A DNA stretch of 27,207 bases from Mycoplasmatota bacterium (GCA_030636545.1 DAOVWR010000004.1:1-27207), one strand, 5' to 3'. Numbered from the stretch's first letter, positions 1 through 8,220 are shown. The notes: generated by a model from the sequence alone, not told the origin. A program made the numbers and translations.

Positions 1-1119
1 AATTTGGGCATTACCACCAACACGTGATACTGAAAGTCCAGCATTAATTGCCGGTCTTACACCACTGTAGAATAAATCACTTTGTAAAAAGATTTGTCCA
101 TCCGTGATACTAATAACATTTGTTGGGATGTAAGCACTAATATCTCCAGCTTGCGTTTCAATGATTGGCAGTGCAGTAATACTACCTCCACCTAACTCAT
201 CATTTAATTTCGCAGCTCTTTCTAACAATCTTGAATGTAAATAGAAAACATCTCCTGGGAATGCTTCTCTTCCTGGTGGTCTTCTAAGTAATAAACTTAA
301 CTCACGATATGCTATCGCATGTTTAGTTAAATCATCATAAATAACTAAAACATCTTTACCAGCAAACATATATTCTTCAGCCATAGTAACTCCTGTATAA
401 GGAGCTAAATATAATAATGGTGAAGGTTCTGACGCTGATGCACTAACAATGATTGAATAATCCATTGCTCCGTGTTGTTTTAGTGTTTCAAAAACGCCAG
501 CTACAGTCGATTCTTTTTGTCCAACTGCAACATATATACAAATAACATCTTTACCTTTTTGATTGATAATTGTATCAATTGTAATAGCTGTTTTACCAGT
601 TTGTCTATCCCCAATGATTAATTCACGTTGTCCACGTCCAATTGGTACTAATGCATCTAATACTTTAATCCCTGTTTGTAATGGTTGATTAACTGATTTA
701 CGCCTCATAACACCAGTTTCTTTTCGTTCGATAGATCTAGTCTTAGTCGAATTAATTTTGCCCATTCCATCAATTGGTTGTCCAAGAGCATTTACGACAC
801 GTCCGATGATTTCATCGCCAACAGGAACTTCTAAAAGACGCCCGGTTGTTTTAACAATGTCTCCCTCTTTTATAGCCGTACTTTCATCAAGTAAAATAGC
901 ACCAACATGATCAGTTTCTAAATTCAATACTAGCCCATATACATCTCCAGGGAATAGTAATAATTCACCACTCATCGCATTGTCCAATCCATGAACTAAA
1001 GCAATTCCGTCACCAACGGAAATTACTGTACCAATACTCTCTGTTTTAATTTCTTTCTCATATTTTTTGATTTGCTCTTTTATTAAAGAACTAATCTCAA
1101 CAGGATTAATTTTACTCAT
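1..1119 (-). CDS. atpA: ATP synthase F1 alpha subunit (C-terminus beyond window)
   Basis: Alpha subunit of the F1 sector; it holds the non-catalytic nucleotide sites and alternates with beta in the hexamer at the inner membrane face. I translated the minus strand from ATG at 1117-1119 and the frame stays open to base 1, giving 373 codons of a protein usually near 500. Visible are MSKINPVEIS at the N terminus, the P-loop GDRQTGKTA, the LVPIGRGQREL stretch before it, and the alpha-specific segments EAFPGDVFYLHSRLLERAA and SVSRVGGNAQ at the cut end. A GAGGTGAGAG ribosome binding site precedes the ATG. It lies 13 bases after atpH in the usual operon order. Only the window edge truncates it. Confidence 0.97.
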   Translation of the reverse strand, partial: MSKINPVEISSLIKEQIKKYEKEIKTESIGTVISVGDGIALVHGLDNAMSGELLLFPGDVYGLVLNLETDHVGAILLDESTAIKEGDIVKTTGRLLEVPVGDEIIGRVVNALGQPIDGMGKINSTKTRSIERKETGVMRRKSVNQPLQTGIKVLDALVPIGRGQRELIIGDRQTGKTAITIDTIINQKGKDVICIYVAVGQKESTVAGVFETLKQHGAMDYSIIVSASASEPSPLLYLAPYTGVTMAEEYMFAGKDVLVIYDDLTKHAIAYRELSLLLRRPPGREAFPGDVFYLHSRLLERAAKLNDELGGGSITALPIIETQAGDISAYIPTNVISITDGQIFLQSDLFYSGVRPAINAGLSVSRVGGNAQI

Positions 1120-1132
1120 TCTCTCACCTCGC

Positions 1133-1648
1133 TCATTTAGTCAAATTAGCTTTAAGATTGTGCAAGTAATTATTAATAGTATCATCTAAAATCATTCCTT
1201 CGAATTCGATTCTAATACCACCAACAATTGTTTTCTCAACAATATTTTTAAGCTCAATTTTTCTATTATGTTTCTTTGCTAAATTTGCAGCTAATTGTTT
1301 AACTTGTTCTGTAGACATTTTCTTATGAGAAAACACCTGAACTTTCATTACTTTATTTTGATTATCGATTAATTTCTCTAATTCTGCTAACGTATCATCT
1401 AGAAGTTCAATACGAGAATTATCGATTAAAACAAAAATAAAGCTTTTTAATAATTCATTGTTGATGAATTTAGCAACAATGTCTTTTTTATCTTGTTTTT
1501 TAATCTTTGGATGAATTAGAAATTGATAGATTTCAGTGTCAAAAGAGTCTTTAACAATCTTATATTCAGATACTACCTTATCAATTTGAGAAGTTTCTTT
1601 GGCCAAACCAAATAAAGCTTCTGCATACTGAAAAGCGATGTAATTCAT
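1133..1648 (-). CDS. atpH: ATP synthase F1 delta subunit
   Basis: Delta (OSCP-type) subunit, the peripheral connector between the top of F1 and the b-subunit stator stalk. The 171-residue length is normal. The N-terminal half is the helical domain that grips alpha (YAEALFGLAKE near residue 8). The C-terminal part carries the typical delta ending IVGGIRIEFEGMILDDTI, residues about 142-159. Its ATG overlaps the atpF stop codon by one base (TAATG), which implies translational coupling. Position between atpF and atpA is the canonical order. Confidence 0.95.
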   Translation of the reverse strand: MNYIAFQYAEALFGLAKETSQIDKVVSEYKIVKDSFDTEIYQFLIHPKIKKQDKKDIVAKFINNELLKSFIFVLIDNSRIELLDDTLAELEKLIDNQNKVMKVQVFSHKKMSTEQVKQLAANLAKKHNRKIELKNIVEKTIVGGIRIEFEGMILDDTINNYLHNLKANLTK

Positions 1649-2172
1649 TAACTGATTACCTCTTTAGTAACTTCTTTAAGAAGCTCTTTATGCTTACTTT
1701 CATCTATTTCTTTCTTAATTACTTTTTCTGCCATAAGTACAGCAACACTAACGATTTCATCGTTAATACTAGTCCGTGCTTTTTCAATTTCACTTTCAAT
1801 CTCTTTACGAGCATTTTCCATTACAACAGAAGCTTCATTTTTAGCATTACCAACTATCTCAGTACGTTCAACTTCTCCACGTTCTTTAGCTTCATCAATA
1901 ATACCTTTTGCACTTAATCTTATTTCAGTTAGTTCACCAACTGCTTTATCTTTAAGTGATTGTGCTTCTAAATTTGCTTGGTCTGCTTCATCATATTCCG
2001 TAGCCATATGTTTTTTTCTTTCTTCTAAATAATCTGTAATGTTATTCCAGAAGAAATATCTAACTACAAGAAAAAGAAGTAAAGTTGAGGCAATTTGAAT
2101 TATCATTTCTTTTAGATTTACGCTAATAGCGCCATCTATAAATACCTTAATTGCTTCAGCAACATTATCCAT
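1648..2172 (-). CDS. atpF: ATP synthase Fo b subunit
   Basis: Subunit b forms the peripheral stalk that stops F1 rotating with the c-ring. The 174-residue protein has one N-terminal membrane helix (about residues 22-42, IIQIASTLLLFLVVRYFFW). A long, highly charged helix with coiled-coil spacing follows, and the C-terminal segment binds delta. There is one b gene here, not a b/b' pair. It starts 30 bases after atpE with a GAGG-rich ribosome binding site and is coupled to atpH by a TAATG overlap. Confidence 0.95.
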   Translation of the reverse strand: MDNVAEAIKVFIDGAISVNLKEMIIQIASTLLLFLVVRYFFWNNITDYLEERKKHMATEYDEADQANLEAQSLKDKAVGELTEIRLSAKGIIDEAKERGEVERTEIVGNAKNEASVVMENARKEIESEIEKARTSINDEIVSVAVLMAEKVIKKEIDESKHKELLKEVTKEVIS

Positions 2173-2202
2173 AGGATTTGCCTCCTCAAAATCGTTTTTT
2201 TC

Positions 2203-2460
2203 TTATCCGCCTAATCCAGTAGTATAGATTAATAATATTGCTACTACAAGTCCATAAAGACCAGTTGTTTCAGCAAGTGCTTGACCTGTAATCATTACAG
2301 TTCTAATACTAGATACTGCTTCAGGTTGTCTACCAATAGCTTCTACTGCTTTACCAGCTGCGTAACCTTGCCCAATTCCAGGACCTACTCCTGTGAATAC
2401 TGCAATTCCTGCACCTAAATAAGCCATACCTAGTGCGAAAAATTCTGTAAATTCTGCCAT
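2203..2460 (-). CDS. atpE: ATP synthase Fo c subunit with Na+-type ligands
   Basis: Subunit c, the ion-carrying hairpin of the rotor ring. It is 85 residues with two membrane helices joined by the polar loop GRQPEA (residues 43-48). The ion site is visible: Gln31 in helix 1 (PGIGQGYAAG) and Glu64-Thr65-Thr66 with Tyr69 in helix 2 (GQALAETTGLYG). Gln plus Glu-Ser/Thr-Thr and Tyr is the ligand set known from Na+-translocating c-rings such as Ilyobacter tartaricus; H+-only rings lack the Gln and the hydroxyl residue. Na+ coupling is therefore predicted, not proven. A strong AAGGAGGAAAC ribosome binding site precedes the ATG, as expected for a high-copy subunit. Confidence 0.97.
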   Translation of the reverse strand: MAEFTEFFALGMAYLGAGIAVFTGVGPGIGQGYAAGKAVEAIGRQPEAVSSIRTVMITGQALAETTGLYGLVVAILLIYTTGLGG

Positions 2461-2513
2461 TTTTTGTTTCCTCCTTATTATTTTAATTTCTTTTATAGTT
2501 TTATAATATATAA

Positions 2514-2527
2514 ACTGATTACTCAGT
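2514..2527 (-). other. Small hairpin between atpB and atpE
   Basis: In the 79-base gap between atpB and atpE the minus strand reads ACTGA-GTAA-TCAGT, a 5-bp stem closed by a GNRA-type GUAA loop, followed by an A/T-rich leader and the strong atpE ribosome binding site. There is no U-tract, so it is not a terminator. It may stabilise or mark a processed atpE message, which would help the high c-subunit stoichiometry. The function is inferred only. Confidence 0.4.
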
Positions 2528-2539
2528 AAATAACTTAAG

Positions 2540-3193
2540 TTAATCCTCTACTGCCATACTTAGGAAAATCGTTAATAACATAAAGTATACATATGCTTGA
2601 ACTAATCCAAAGAACATATCAAATACTGGATGTATTAAGAATGCTCCAACAATTATTCCAAACCATGATAATATTCCGTAAAGGATAATTCCGATAATTG
2701 CTCCACTTAATAAGTTCCCGAATAAACGAAGACCCATTGCAAACGGAGTTGACATTTCCCCAACTAAGTTAATTGGTAAGAATGCCCAATGAGGATCTAA
2801 TAAATCTTTTGCTCTTTGTTTTGGTTTCTTAGTAAACAGTGCTGCAACTTGGACTGATCCAAAAGCAAGTAAACTAAATCCTAAAGCTACACTAATATTT
2901 GATAGTGGTGCACTAAGACCAGCAAGAGATGCTGTGTTCGCAAACATTAAGAATAAAAGGATTGTTAATGTATATGGTGTAAACTGCTTCCAATACTTCT
3001 TAAAGAAGTCTCTTTGCATGTCGTTTATACCTTCAACAAACATAATCGCAATCAGTGTTATTCCTGTTGGAACATCTGATGCTTTCATCTTTCTGACTTT
3101 TAACCCAATAATAAAAGTAGACAACATTAAAAAGGCAGTGATAACTAATGATGCTTTAATTCCTGCTGATAATTCTACATAATAATCAATCAC
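2540..3193 (-). CDS. atpB: ATP synthase Fo a subunit
   Basis: Subunit a, the stator channel through which ions reach the c-ring. It has several hydrophobic helices. The essential stator arginine lies in the MGLRLFGNLLSG segment, equivalent to Arg210 of the E. coli protein. A longer frame beginning at TTG 3214 exists. I prefer GTG at 3191-3193 because an AGAGGTG ribosome binding site sits 6 bases upstream of it and the overlap with atpI shrinks to 8 bases. That gives MIDYYVELSAG and 217 residues, in the range of short Gram-positive a subunits. Confidence 0.94.
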   Translation of the reverse strand: MIDYYVELSAGIKASLVITAFLMLSTFIIGLKVRKMKASDVPTGITLIAIMFVEGINDMQRDFFKKYWKQFTPYTLTILLFLMFANTASLAGLSAPLSNISVALGFSLLAFGSVQVAALFTKKPKQRAKDLLDPHWAFLPINLVGEMSTPFAMGLRLFGNLLSGAIIGIILYGILSWFGIIVGAFLIHPVFDMFFGLVQAYVYFMLLTIFLSMAVED

Positions 3194-3560
3194 TTTTAAC
3201 ACCTCTACTTTCAAAAAGCAACACCATATAAAAGACTATTTTGAATGAAAATAATCCAATTGCTGTCGCAAATATTTCTAGTTGATCAAAATAACCAGAC
3301 ACAACTAAAACAACGATATAAAAGAAATATCTTAATGCATAGTTTTTAACAGCCAATTTTTGAGCTGTGGCTTTATCACTTTCGACTACTCTCTTTGAAT
3401 TTTTATACAACATACTCATTGTCATTAAACTAGTCGCACTTCCTAAAACAAAGGAAATACCCCAATCTTCTCCAACGATTAACCATAATATTATTGCAAT
3501 GGTAATTGTATAAATCCAAACAAATGGAAAAGTTTTAATAAATGCATCTTTACTCTCCAT
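3186..3560 (-). CDS. atpI: AtpI-like ATP synthase accessory membrane protein
   Basis: A 124-residue protein of about four membrane helices at the place where atpI sits in Bacilli atp operons. AtpI proteins help assemble the c-ring and may act in Mg2+ supply; they are poorly conserved. Hydrophobic stretches lie near residues 10-30, 32-50, 72-92 and 96-116, with a basic loop (KNSKRVVESDKATAQK) between helices 2 and 3. The ATG follows a TTGGAGGATC ribosome binding site and overlaps the preceding gene by 11 bases. The identification rests on position, size and topology more than on motifs. Confidence 0.75.
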   Translation of the reverse strand: MESKDAFIKTFPFVWIYTITIAIILWLIVGEDWGISFVLGSATSLMTMSMLYKNSKRVVESDKATAQKLAVKNYALRYFFYIVVLVVSGYFDQLEIFATAIGLFSFKIVFYMVLLFESRGVKSD

Positions 3561-3777
3561 CTTGATCCTCCAACCTAGATACTTTAACTATGAGATTTCT
3601 AATCCCAGCGAATACCCCAATAATTATAAATATTAATTTGAATACGAATACCGTATTCAACCATTCGTCTAAAAAATAACCGATAGCGATAGATATTCCT
3701 ATTGTAATAATAATCTCAAATAAGAAACTACTAACTACCGAATAAACTCTAAATGCATTCTTTTGTTTTTCGTTCAT
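3550..3777 (-). CDS. atpZ: AtpZ/AtpI-family small membrane protein
   Basis: A 75-residue protein with two membrane helices (about 13-35 and 41-63). The GYFLDEWLNT loop joining them is typical of the AtpZ/AtpI (putative F0F1-ATPase subunit) family. It is the first gene of the atp block proper. Its ATG overlaps the upp stop by one base (TAATG), so it is coupled to upp. AtpZ with AtpI has been linked to Mg2+/Ca2+ transport and to c-ring assembly. The symbol rests on family resemblance and position. Confidence 0.75.
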   Translation of the reverse strand: MNEKQKNAFRVYSVVSSFLFEIIITIGISIAIGYFLDEWLNTVFVFKLIFIIIGVFAGIRNLIVKVSRLEDQDGE

Positions 3778-4403
3778 TATTTTGTACCGAACAATCGATC
3801 TCCACAGTCACCTAATCCAGGAACAATATATCCTACTTCATTAAGTTTTTCGTCCATCGCAGCTAAATAAATATCAACATCAGGATGATCTTTATTCAAT
3901 CTAGATACTCCTTCAGGACACCCGACAATACCAACATAAGTTATGTCTTTTGCTCCACGTTTTTTAACTGCAGAAATTGCAGCACTAGCACTACCACCTG
4001 TTGCTAACATTGGATCAACTACCAAGCAAGTTCCTTCAACTATTTCATTTGGAAACTTAGCATAGTACTCAACAGGTTCTAATGTTTTTTCATCGCGATA
4101 CATTCCCACATGTCCAACTTTAGCTGTTGGGATAAGCATTTGGATTCCATCAACCATTCCAAGTCCAGCTCTTAAAATCGGGACGATAATAACATCCTTA
4201 CTTAATGTTTTACATGTAGTCTTTGTGATTGGAGTGATAACTTCAATCTCTTTTGTTTTAAGTCCTCTAGTAATTTCATAAGTGATTAATCCACCAACTT
4301 CATTTACTAAATGTCTGAATGTTTTCGTGTCAGTATTTTTGTTTCTAATAATAGCCATCTTGTGGTCTATTAAAGGATGATTTAAAATTGTTAATTTACC
4401 CAT
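3777..4403 (-). CDS. upp: Uracil phosphoribosyltransferase
   Basis: Converts uracil and PRPP to UMP in pyrimidine salvage; cytosolic. The PRPP-binding loop DPMLATGGSASAAI (about residues 131-144) and the C-terminal GLGDCGDRLFGT uracil-binding segment are intact, and the length (208 residues) matches the family. An ATG two codons upstream overlaps the rpiB stop. I chose the second ATG (MGKLTILNHPLIDHK) because AAAGGAG is 7 bases before it and other Upp proteins begin this way. The rpiB-upp-atp order matches Bacillus. Confidence 0.96.
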   Translation of the reverse strand: MGKLTILNHPLIDHKMAIIRNKNTDTKTFRHLVNEVGGLITYEITRGLKTKEIEVITPITKTTCKTLSKDVIIVPILRAGLGMVDGIQMLIPTAKVGHVGMYRDEKTLEPVEYYAKFPNEIVEGTCLVVDPMLATGGSASAAISAVKKRGAKDITYVGIVGCPEGVSRLNKDHPDVDIYLAAMDEKLNEVGYIVPGLGDCGDRLFGTK

Positions 4404-4405
4404 AA

Positions 4406-4849
4406 TCATTCTCCTTTATAGCTATCTATTTTTGCGATTCTCCTAATATGTCTTTCTTCGTTCGAAAACTTTGTATCTATCCATATGTCAACGATTTGTA
4501 AAGCAAGAGATTCTTTAATAACTCTTCCACCCATTGCTAGTACATTAGTATTGTTGTGAAGTCTTGTAGCTTCAGCTGTAAATAAGTCGTGTACTAAAGC
4601 AGCTCTAATACCAGATACTTTGTTCGCCATAACACTCATGCCTATTCCTGTACCACATACTAAAATCCCACGATCATATTTATTATCTCTTACACTTTCC
4701 GCTACTAGTTTAGCGTAATCATTATAGTCTACACTGTCTTCACTATAAGTTCCAAAATCTTTGACTTCAAAACCTCTTTTAACTAGATGTGCTCTAATTG
4801 CTTCTTTATGGCTATATCCGCCATGGTCTGCGCCGATTGCTATTTTCAT
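4406..4849 (-). CDS. rpiB: Ribose 5-phosphate isomerase B
   Basis: Interconverts ribulose 5-phosphate and ribose 5-phosphate in the pentose phosphate pathway, supplying ribose for the PRPP that the next gene, upp, consumes. It is 147 residues. The family N terminus MKIAIGADHGG and the catalytic-cysteine segment GILVCGTGIGMS (Cys about 65) are present. AAGGAGG stands upstream of the ATG, and a good promoter lies about 60 bases upstream. It is the likely first gene of the rpiB-upp-atp transcript. RpiB and the related LacA/LacB isomerases are similar; the context favours RpiB. Confidence 0.94.
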   Translation of the reverse strand: MKIAIGADHGGYSHKEAIRAHLVKRGFEVKDFGTYSEDSVDYNDYAKLVAESVRDNKYDRGILVCGTGIGMSVMANKVSGIRAALVHDLFTAEATRLHNNTNVLAMGGRVIKESLALQIVDIWIDTKFSNEERHIRRIAKIDSYKGE

Positions 4850-4907
4850 AAATAAACCCTCCTTAAAAAGTGCTTATAAAATTACTTTGTATATATACTA
4901 CTTTTCA

Positions 4908-4935
4908 ATTATAACAAAACTTTATCAGATTACAA
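4908..4935 (-). promoter_or_regulatory. Promoter of rpiB-upp-atp
   Basis: On the minus strand TTGTAA (4930-4935), a 16-base gap and a perfect TATAAT (4908-4913) with an upstream TGT extended -10. It lies about 60 bases before rpiB. It is the only good promoter found upstream of the ATP synthase block. Confidence 0.65.
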
Positions 4936-5021
4936 TACTAAAAATCACAATAATATAATAATAAAATATATATATAATATATTTATCTTAATAAAGTGTT
5001 TACTCTTTAGATAAAATAACA

Positions 5022-5048
5022 AAGAAAATAGGCTAATCTTCTAGCCTA
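5022..5048 (-). terminator. Terminator after tsaC
   Basis: Minus-strand stem TAGGCTA / TAGCCTA with a 6-base loop (5029-5048), followed by TTTTCTTTG. The tsaC stop codon lies inside the stem. The T-run is interrupted, so strength is uncertain. Confidence 0.6.
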
Positions 5049-5598
5049 ATTTTATTGTCCCTTGTCGTAATACTTTTTTATTAACAACATCATAAACTGC
5101 CGAACTAATTGAAGATAAATCAGACCCTTTTACAATATAATCAACTTCATCTTTAAATTTTAATGTGTCTTCAAACTTTAAAATCGGTGGTTCACTTGAT
5201 AAGTTCAAACTAGTCACAGCCATTGGACCAAATTTTTCTAATATTTTTAGCGCAATATCATCACGTGGTATTCTTACTCCAACTGTTTTAAGTCCTGAAG
5301 TTATGTAATCACCAACAGTATCTTTTTTTGGATAAATCAATGTTAAAGCCCCTGGCCAAAATGAAAGGGCGTATTGTTCACCAAGTTCAAAATTATGAAC
5401 AATTTCTTTAACTTGTGAAATACTCGAACACAAAACAGCAAGAGGGTTTCTCTTCTCACGTTTTTTAAGTTCATATATTTTGTTTACACCAACTTCACTA
5501 TTAATTATGCATCCTACTCCATAAACAGTGTCTGTTTGAAAAACAATAACTTCATCTTTTAAATCTTTTTCTAATAACTTTTCTAAACTTATAATCAT
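5041..5598 (-). CDS. tsaC: L-threonylcarbamoyladenylate synthase (YrdC/Sua5)
   Basis: Makes threonylcarbamoyl-AMP from threonine, bicarbonate and ATP, the first step of t6A37 modification of ANN-decoding tRNAs. YrdC-fold signatures are present: VFQTDTVYGVGC near the N terminus, KKREKRNPLAVLC, and SFWPGALTLIYPK. It is about 185 residues, so it is the short form without the C-terminal Sua5 domain. A longer frame reaches 5631, but a TATAAT box sits between that ATG and the next one. I chose ATG 5596-5598 (MIISLEKLL), which has GGTGAG 4 bases upstream. It is divergent from the ABC transporter. Confidence 0.93.
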   Translation of the reverse strand: MIISLEKLLEKDLKDEVIVFQTDTVYGVGCIINSEVGVNKIYELKKREKRNPLAVLCSSISQVKEIVHNFELGEQYALSFWPGALTLIYPKKDTVGDYITSGLKTVGVRIPRDDIALKILEKFGPMAVTSLNLSSEPPILKFEDTLKFKDEVDYIVKGSDLSSISSAVYDVVNKKVLRQGTIKLG

Positions 5599-5611
5599 AT
5601 TTCTCACCATC

Positions 5612-5625
5612 AATATTATAACATA
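5612..5625 (-). promoter_or_regulatory. Extended -10 promoter of tsaC
   Basis: Minus-strand TATGTTATAATATT contains TGT plus a perfect TATAAT (5615-5620). No good -35 is seen. It lies only about 17 bases before the chosen start, giving a very short leader. The same 14-mer precedes two other genes in the window. Confidence 0.65.
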
Positions 5626-5657
5626 TTGCAAATAGTTAATATATCTTTTTAATAATA

Positions 5658-5666
5658 TGCTATAAT
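5658..5666 (+). promoter_or_regulatory. Extended -10 promoter of the ABC transporter
   Basis: TGCTATAAT, an extended -10 with perfect TATAAT at 5661-5666, stands 20 bases before the ATG at 5686. GAGGTG between them serves as the ribosome binding site. No clear -35 is present. Confidence 0.6.
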
Positions 5667-5685
5667 TCTTTTATGAGGTGCAATT

Positions 5686-7404
5686 ATGCTAAAGACATTT
5701 ATTAAATATTACAATAATCATAAGCTATTATTTTACTTCGATTTACTCGCCGCGTCAATTATGAGTGGACTAAATCTATTATTTCCAGTAATCACTAGAA
5801 GTTATATTGATGATTTCATTCCTAATGGAAATGTCAGAATGATTTTTATTTTTGGAGGAGTTTTAATTGGTCTTTATTTTATTAGAATGGGCTGTAACTA
5901 TTTCGTTAATTACTATGGACATGTTATGGGAACAAGAATAGAAAGAGATATGAGAATCGATTTATTTAAAAAGATTCAGACTTTAGATTCTGATTATTTT
6001 GATGATCATAAAACAGGATCAATAATGACTTATATTGTTGGTCATTTAAGAGATATTTCTGAGATGAGTCATCATACTCCTGAAAATGTCTTTGTTTCGT
6101 TAATAATGATAATTGGTAGTTTTGTGATTTTACTAAATATTCATATAATGTTTACTATCATAGTCTTCATCTTCATAGTCTTTTTAGTAATATTTAGTGC
6201 TCAAAGAAGAAAGAAAATGATGGCAGCTTCTAGAAGAACAAGAGCTACTCATGAAGAAATTAATAGTGAGGTAGAAAATAGTATCGGTGGAATCAGATTA
6301 ACTAAAGCATTCACAAATGAAGACTTTGAATTAAAAAAATTTACTAATGTAACTTACCGTTACCAAGATAGTTTTGATTCATTTTATAAACAAATGGGTA
6401 TCTTTAGTTCAGGTACTAATCTATTTATCGATTTACTATACGTCGCAGTCTTAGTATTTGGTGGATATTACGTTTATCTAGGCCAAATAACGATTGGTGA
6501 ATATGTTGCTTACTTTATGTTTGTATCTTACTTGATTCAACCTATTAGAACACTAATTCAAACAATGGAAATGGTTCAAAAAGGTTGGACTGGTTATGAA
6601 AAATTTTATAAAATACTTCAAATAAATCCAAAAATAAATTCACCAAAAAATCCATTATTCTTAAATGGAGAAGCTGGTAAAATTGAATTCAGAAATGTGA
6701 ATTTCCAATACGAAACTTCTAGAGAACATGTGCTTCATAATTTTAGCACAGTCATTAACCCAGGTATGAAAGTTGCCTTAGTCGGTGAAACCGGTGTTGG
6801 TAAAAGTACAATATCTAAATTAATTCCTCGTTTTTATGATGTTAATGAGGGTGAAGTATTAGTCGATGGACACAATGTAAAAGAATACGATACATACTCA
6901 TTAAGACATCACATTGGACATGTTCAACAAGATGTTTATATCTTCTATGGAACAATGAAAGATAATATCTTATATGGTAGACCTGAAGCTTCCTTTGAAG
7001 AGGTTGTTGATGCTGCTAAAAAAGCCAATATTCATAATTTCATTGTTAGTCTAGAAAATGGATATGATACTTTGGTTGGTGAAAGAGGAGTGAAATTATC
7101 AGGTGGGCAGAAACAAAGAATCAGCATCGCCCGTGTCTTCTTAAAAAATCCACCAATCTTAATACTAGATGAAGCTACATCTAGTTTAGATAACGTTACT
7201 GAGAAACTTATTCAAAAGGCATTAGATGAGTTAAGTGAGGGTAGAACTACCTTAGTAATTGCTCACAGGTTATCGACTGTGTCTAACGCTGATGAAATCT
7301 TAGTTCTCACTGATAAAGGAATCACTGAAAGAGGAACTCATAAGGAACTTATTAAACAAGATGGCTATTACGCAAGTCTATATAACGCTAGTTTAGAAAT
7401 ATAA
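5686..7404 (+). CDS. ABC exporter half-transporter (fused membrane and ATPase domains)
   Basis: An MsbA/LmrA-type exporter subunit of 572 residues that should work as a dimer in the membrane. Residues about 1-320 are the six-helix membrane domain with long cytoplasmic extensions. About 330-572 is the nucleotide-binding domain with Walker A GETGVGKST, signature LSGGQKQR, Walker B ILILDEATSSLD and the H-loop IAHRLSTV, all intact. The ATG has a GAGGTG ribosome binding site 6 bases upstream. It is a single-gene transcript with its own promoter and a strong terminator; there is no partner half-transporter, so a homodimer is likely. The substrate (lipid, drug or peptide) cannot be told from sequence. 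Confidence 0.93.
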   Translation: MLKTFIKYYNNHKLLFYFDLLAASIMSGLNLLFPVITRSYIDDFIPNGNVRMIFIFGGVLIGLYFIRMGCNYFVNYYGHVMGTRIERDMRIDLFKKIQTLDSDYFDDHKTGSIMTYIVGHLRDISEMSHHTPENVFVSLIMIIGSFVILLNIHIMFTIIVFIFIVFLVIFSAQRRKKMMAASRRTRATHEEINSEVENSIGGIRLTKAFTNEDFELKKFTNVTYRYQDSFDSFYKQMGIFSSGTNLFIDLLYVAVLVFGGYYVYLGQITIGEYVAYFMFVSYLIQPIRTLIQTMEMVQKGWTGYEKFYKILQINPKINSPKNPLFLNGEAGKIEFRNVNFQYETSREHVLHNFSTVINPGMKVALVGETGVGKSTISKLIPRFYDVNEGEVLVDGHNVKEYDTYSLRHHIGHVQQDVYIFYGTMKDNILYGRPEASFEEVVDAAKKANIHNFIVSLENGYDTLVGERGVKLSGGQKQRISIARVFLKNPPILILDEATSSLDNVTEKLIQKALDELSEGRTTLVIAHRLSTVSNADEILVLTDKGITERGTHKELIKQDGYYASLYNASLEI

Positions 7405-7432
7405 AAAGACCTTAATTTTAAGGTCTTTTTTT
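7403..7432 (+). terminator. Bidirectional terminator after the ABC gene
   Basis: Perfect inverted repeat AAAAAGACCTTAA / TTAAGGTCTTTTT around 7403-7430, with a T-run on the plus strand and, by symmetry, on the minus strand. It ends the ABC transcript and also the convergent minus-strand gene that stops at 7450. Confidence 0.9.
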
Positions 7433-7449
7433 GTTTTCTTAATTAGTAT

Positions 7450-7707
7450 CTATTCTTCTTTTTCTTTTGTCAAATGTCTTGTGATTCTCAAGGCAAATAA
7501 CATGATAATTGCCATAAACCCAATAAATCCCGGTAAAATAATAAATTCAATATTATCTAGAAAATATACTTTGTTTATTATACCTAGTACAAAGATAAGG
7601 ATTGCTAATATGATGGTAAATATACTTCCTATTAACGCTGTAATATCAATGATGAAGTTAAAACGTTCCTCAAACAAATCCAAAAATCTATTAATTTTGT
7701 CTTTCAT
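7450..7707 (-). CDS. Small two-helix membrane protein, unknown
   Basis: An 85-residue protein of no family I recognise. It has an amphipathic, charged N terminus (KDKINRFLDLFEERFN), two hydrophobic helices (about 19-42 and 53-73) and a basic/acidic tail ending HLTKEKEE. The ribosome binding site AGAGGGGAG lies 8 bases before the ATG, which supports translation. It is the last gene of the minus-strand run, 45 bases behind the PNPOx-fold gene, and shares the bidirectional terminator at 7403-7432. No function is assigned. Confidence 0.7.
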   Translation of the reverse strand: MKDKINRFLDLFEERFNFIIDITALIGSIFTIILAILIFVLGIINKVYFLDNIEFIILPGFIGFMAIIMLFALRITRHLTKEKEE

Positions 7708-7752
7708 TAGTTTTACTCCCCTCTTATAATCACTTCAAAAATCACAGTTTTA

Positions 7753-8220
7753 CTAAACTTTTTTTCCTTTTATGTCATCAATTTCAATTCTTACTATACC
7801 AGTAACATCTAGGCTTCCAGACATTTTTTCTTTTGCATTTACAAAAAACTCACCTGTAAATTTTCGTGATAACTCATATAATGCCTTCACTTTTTCTTTT
7901 TTATCTTCAACTATATATGCCGTCCCAAATACATGAACACTTTCAAAATGAGTTGTGTATGATTCTTTATCTACAATAGAAGAAACAATCGCGAAAAAAG
8001 AAACTTTATTGTTGTGTCTAATATTATCTATCTTATGTCCCTCTACAGCACAATGAAAATAGATTTTATTATCAATTAATACATGATTAACAGATGTCCC
8101 ATAAGGATAAGAATTATCAACAGATATTGTCGATAGAATACCTTCTTGAGCTTTTTCTAAGAATTGATATGCTTCATCTTTTGTTGTTTCTCGCTTTTTC
8201 TTTCGCATTTCTCTAAACAT
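7753..8220 (-). CDS. FMN-binding pyridoxamine 5'-phosphate oxidase-family protein
   Basis: Split-barrel flavoprotein of the PNPOx-like/NimA group, about 155 residues. The group's N terminus is recognisable (FREMRKKKRE), followed by YPYGTSVNHVLIDNKIYFHCAVEGHK and later the THFESVHVFGTA strand. Such proteins bind FMN; some NimA relatives reduce nitroimidazoles, others are of unknown substrate. A longer frame reaches 8295, deep inside rnhB. I chose ATG 8218-8220 because AAAGGA lies 7 bases upstream and the overlap with rnhB falls to 8 bases. A start at 8208 is also possible. Confidence 0.85.
   Translation of the reverse strand: MFREMRKKKRETTKDEAYQFLEKAQEGILSTISVDNSYPYGTSVNHVLIDNKIYFHCAVEGHKIDNIRHNNKVSFFAIVSSIVDKESYTTHFESVHVFGTAYIVEDKKEKVKALYELSRKFTGEFFVNAKEKMSGSLDVTGIVRIEIDDIKGKKV

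Noticed and set aside
4940..4990. Very A/T-rich stretch as a replication origin
   Set aside because: Only simple AT runs; no DnaA-box cluster, dnaA or other origin neighbours. It is an ordinary gap between a promoter and a terminator.
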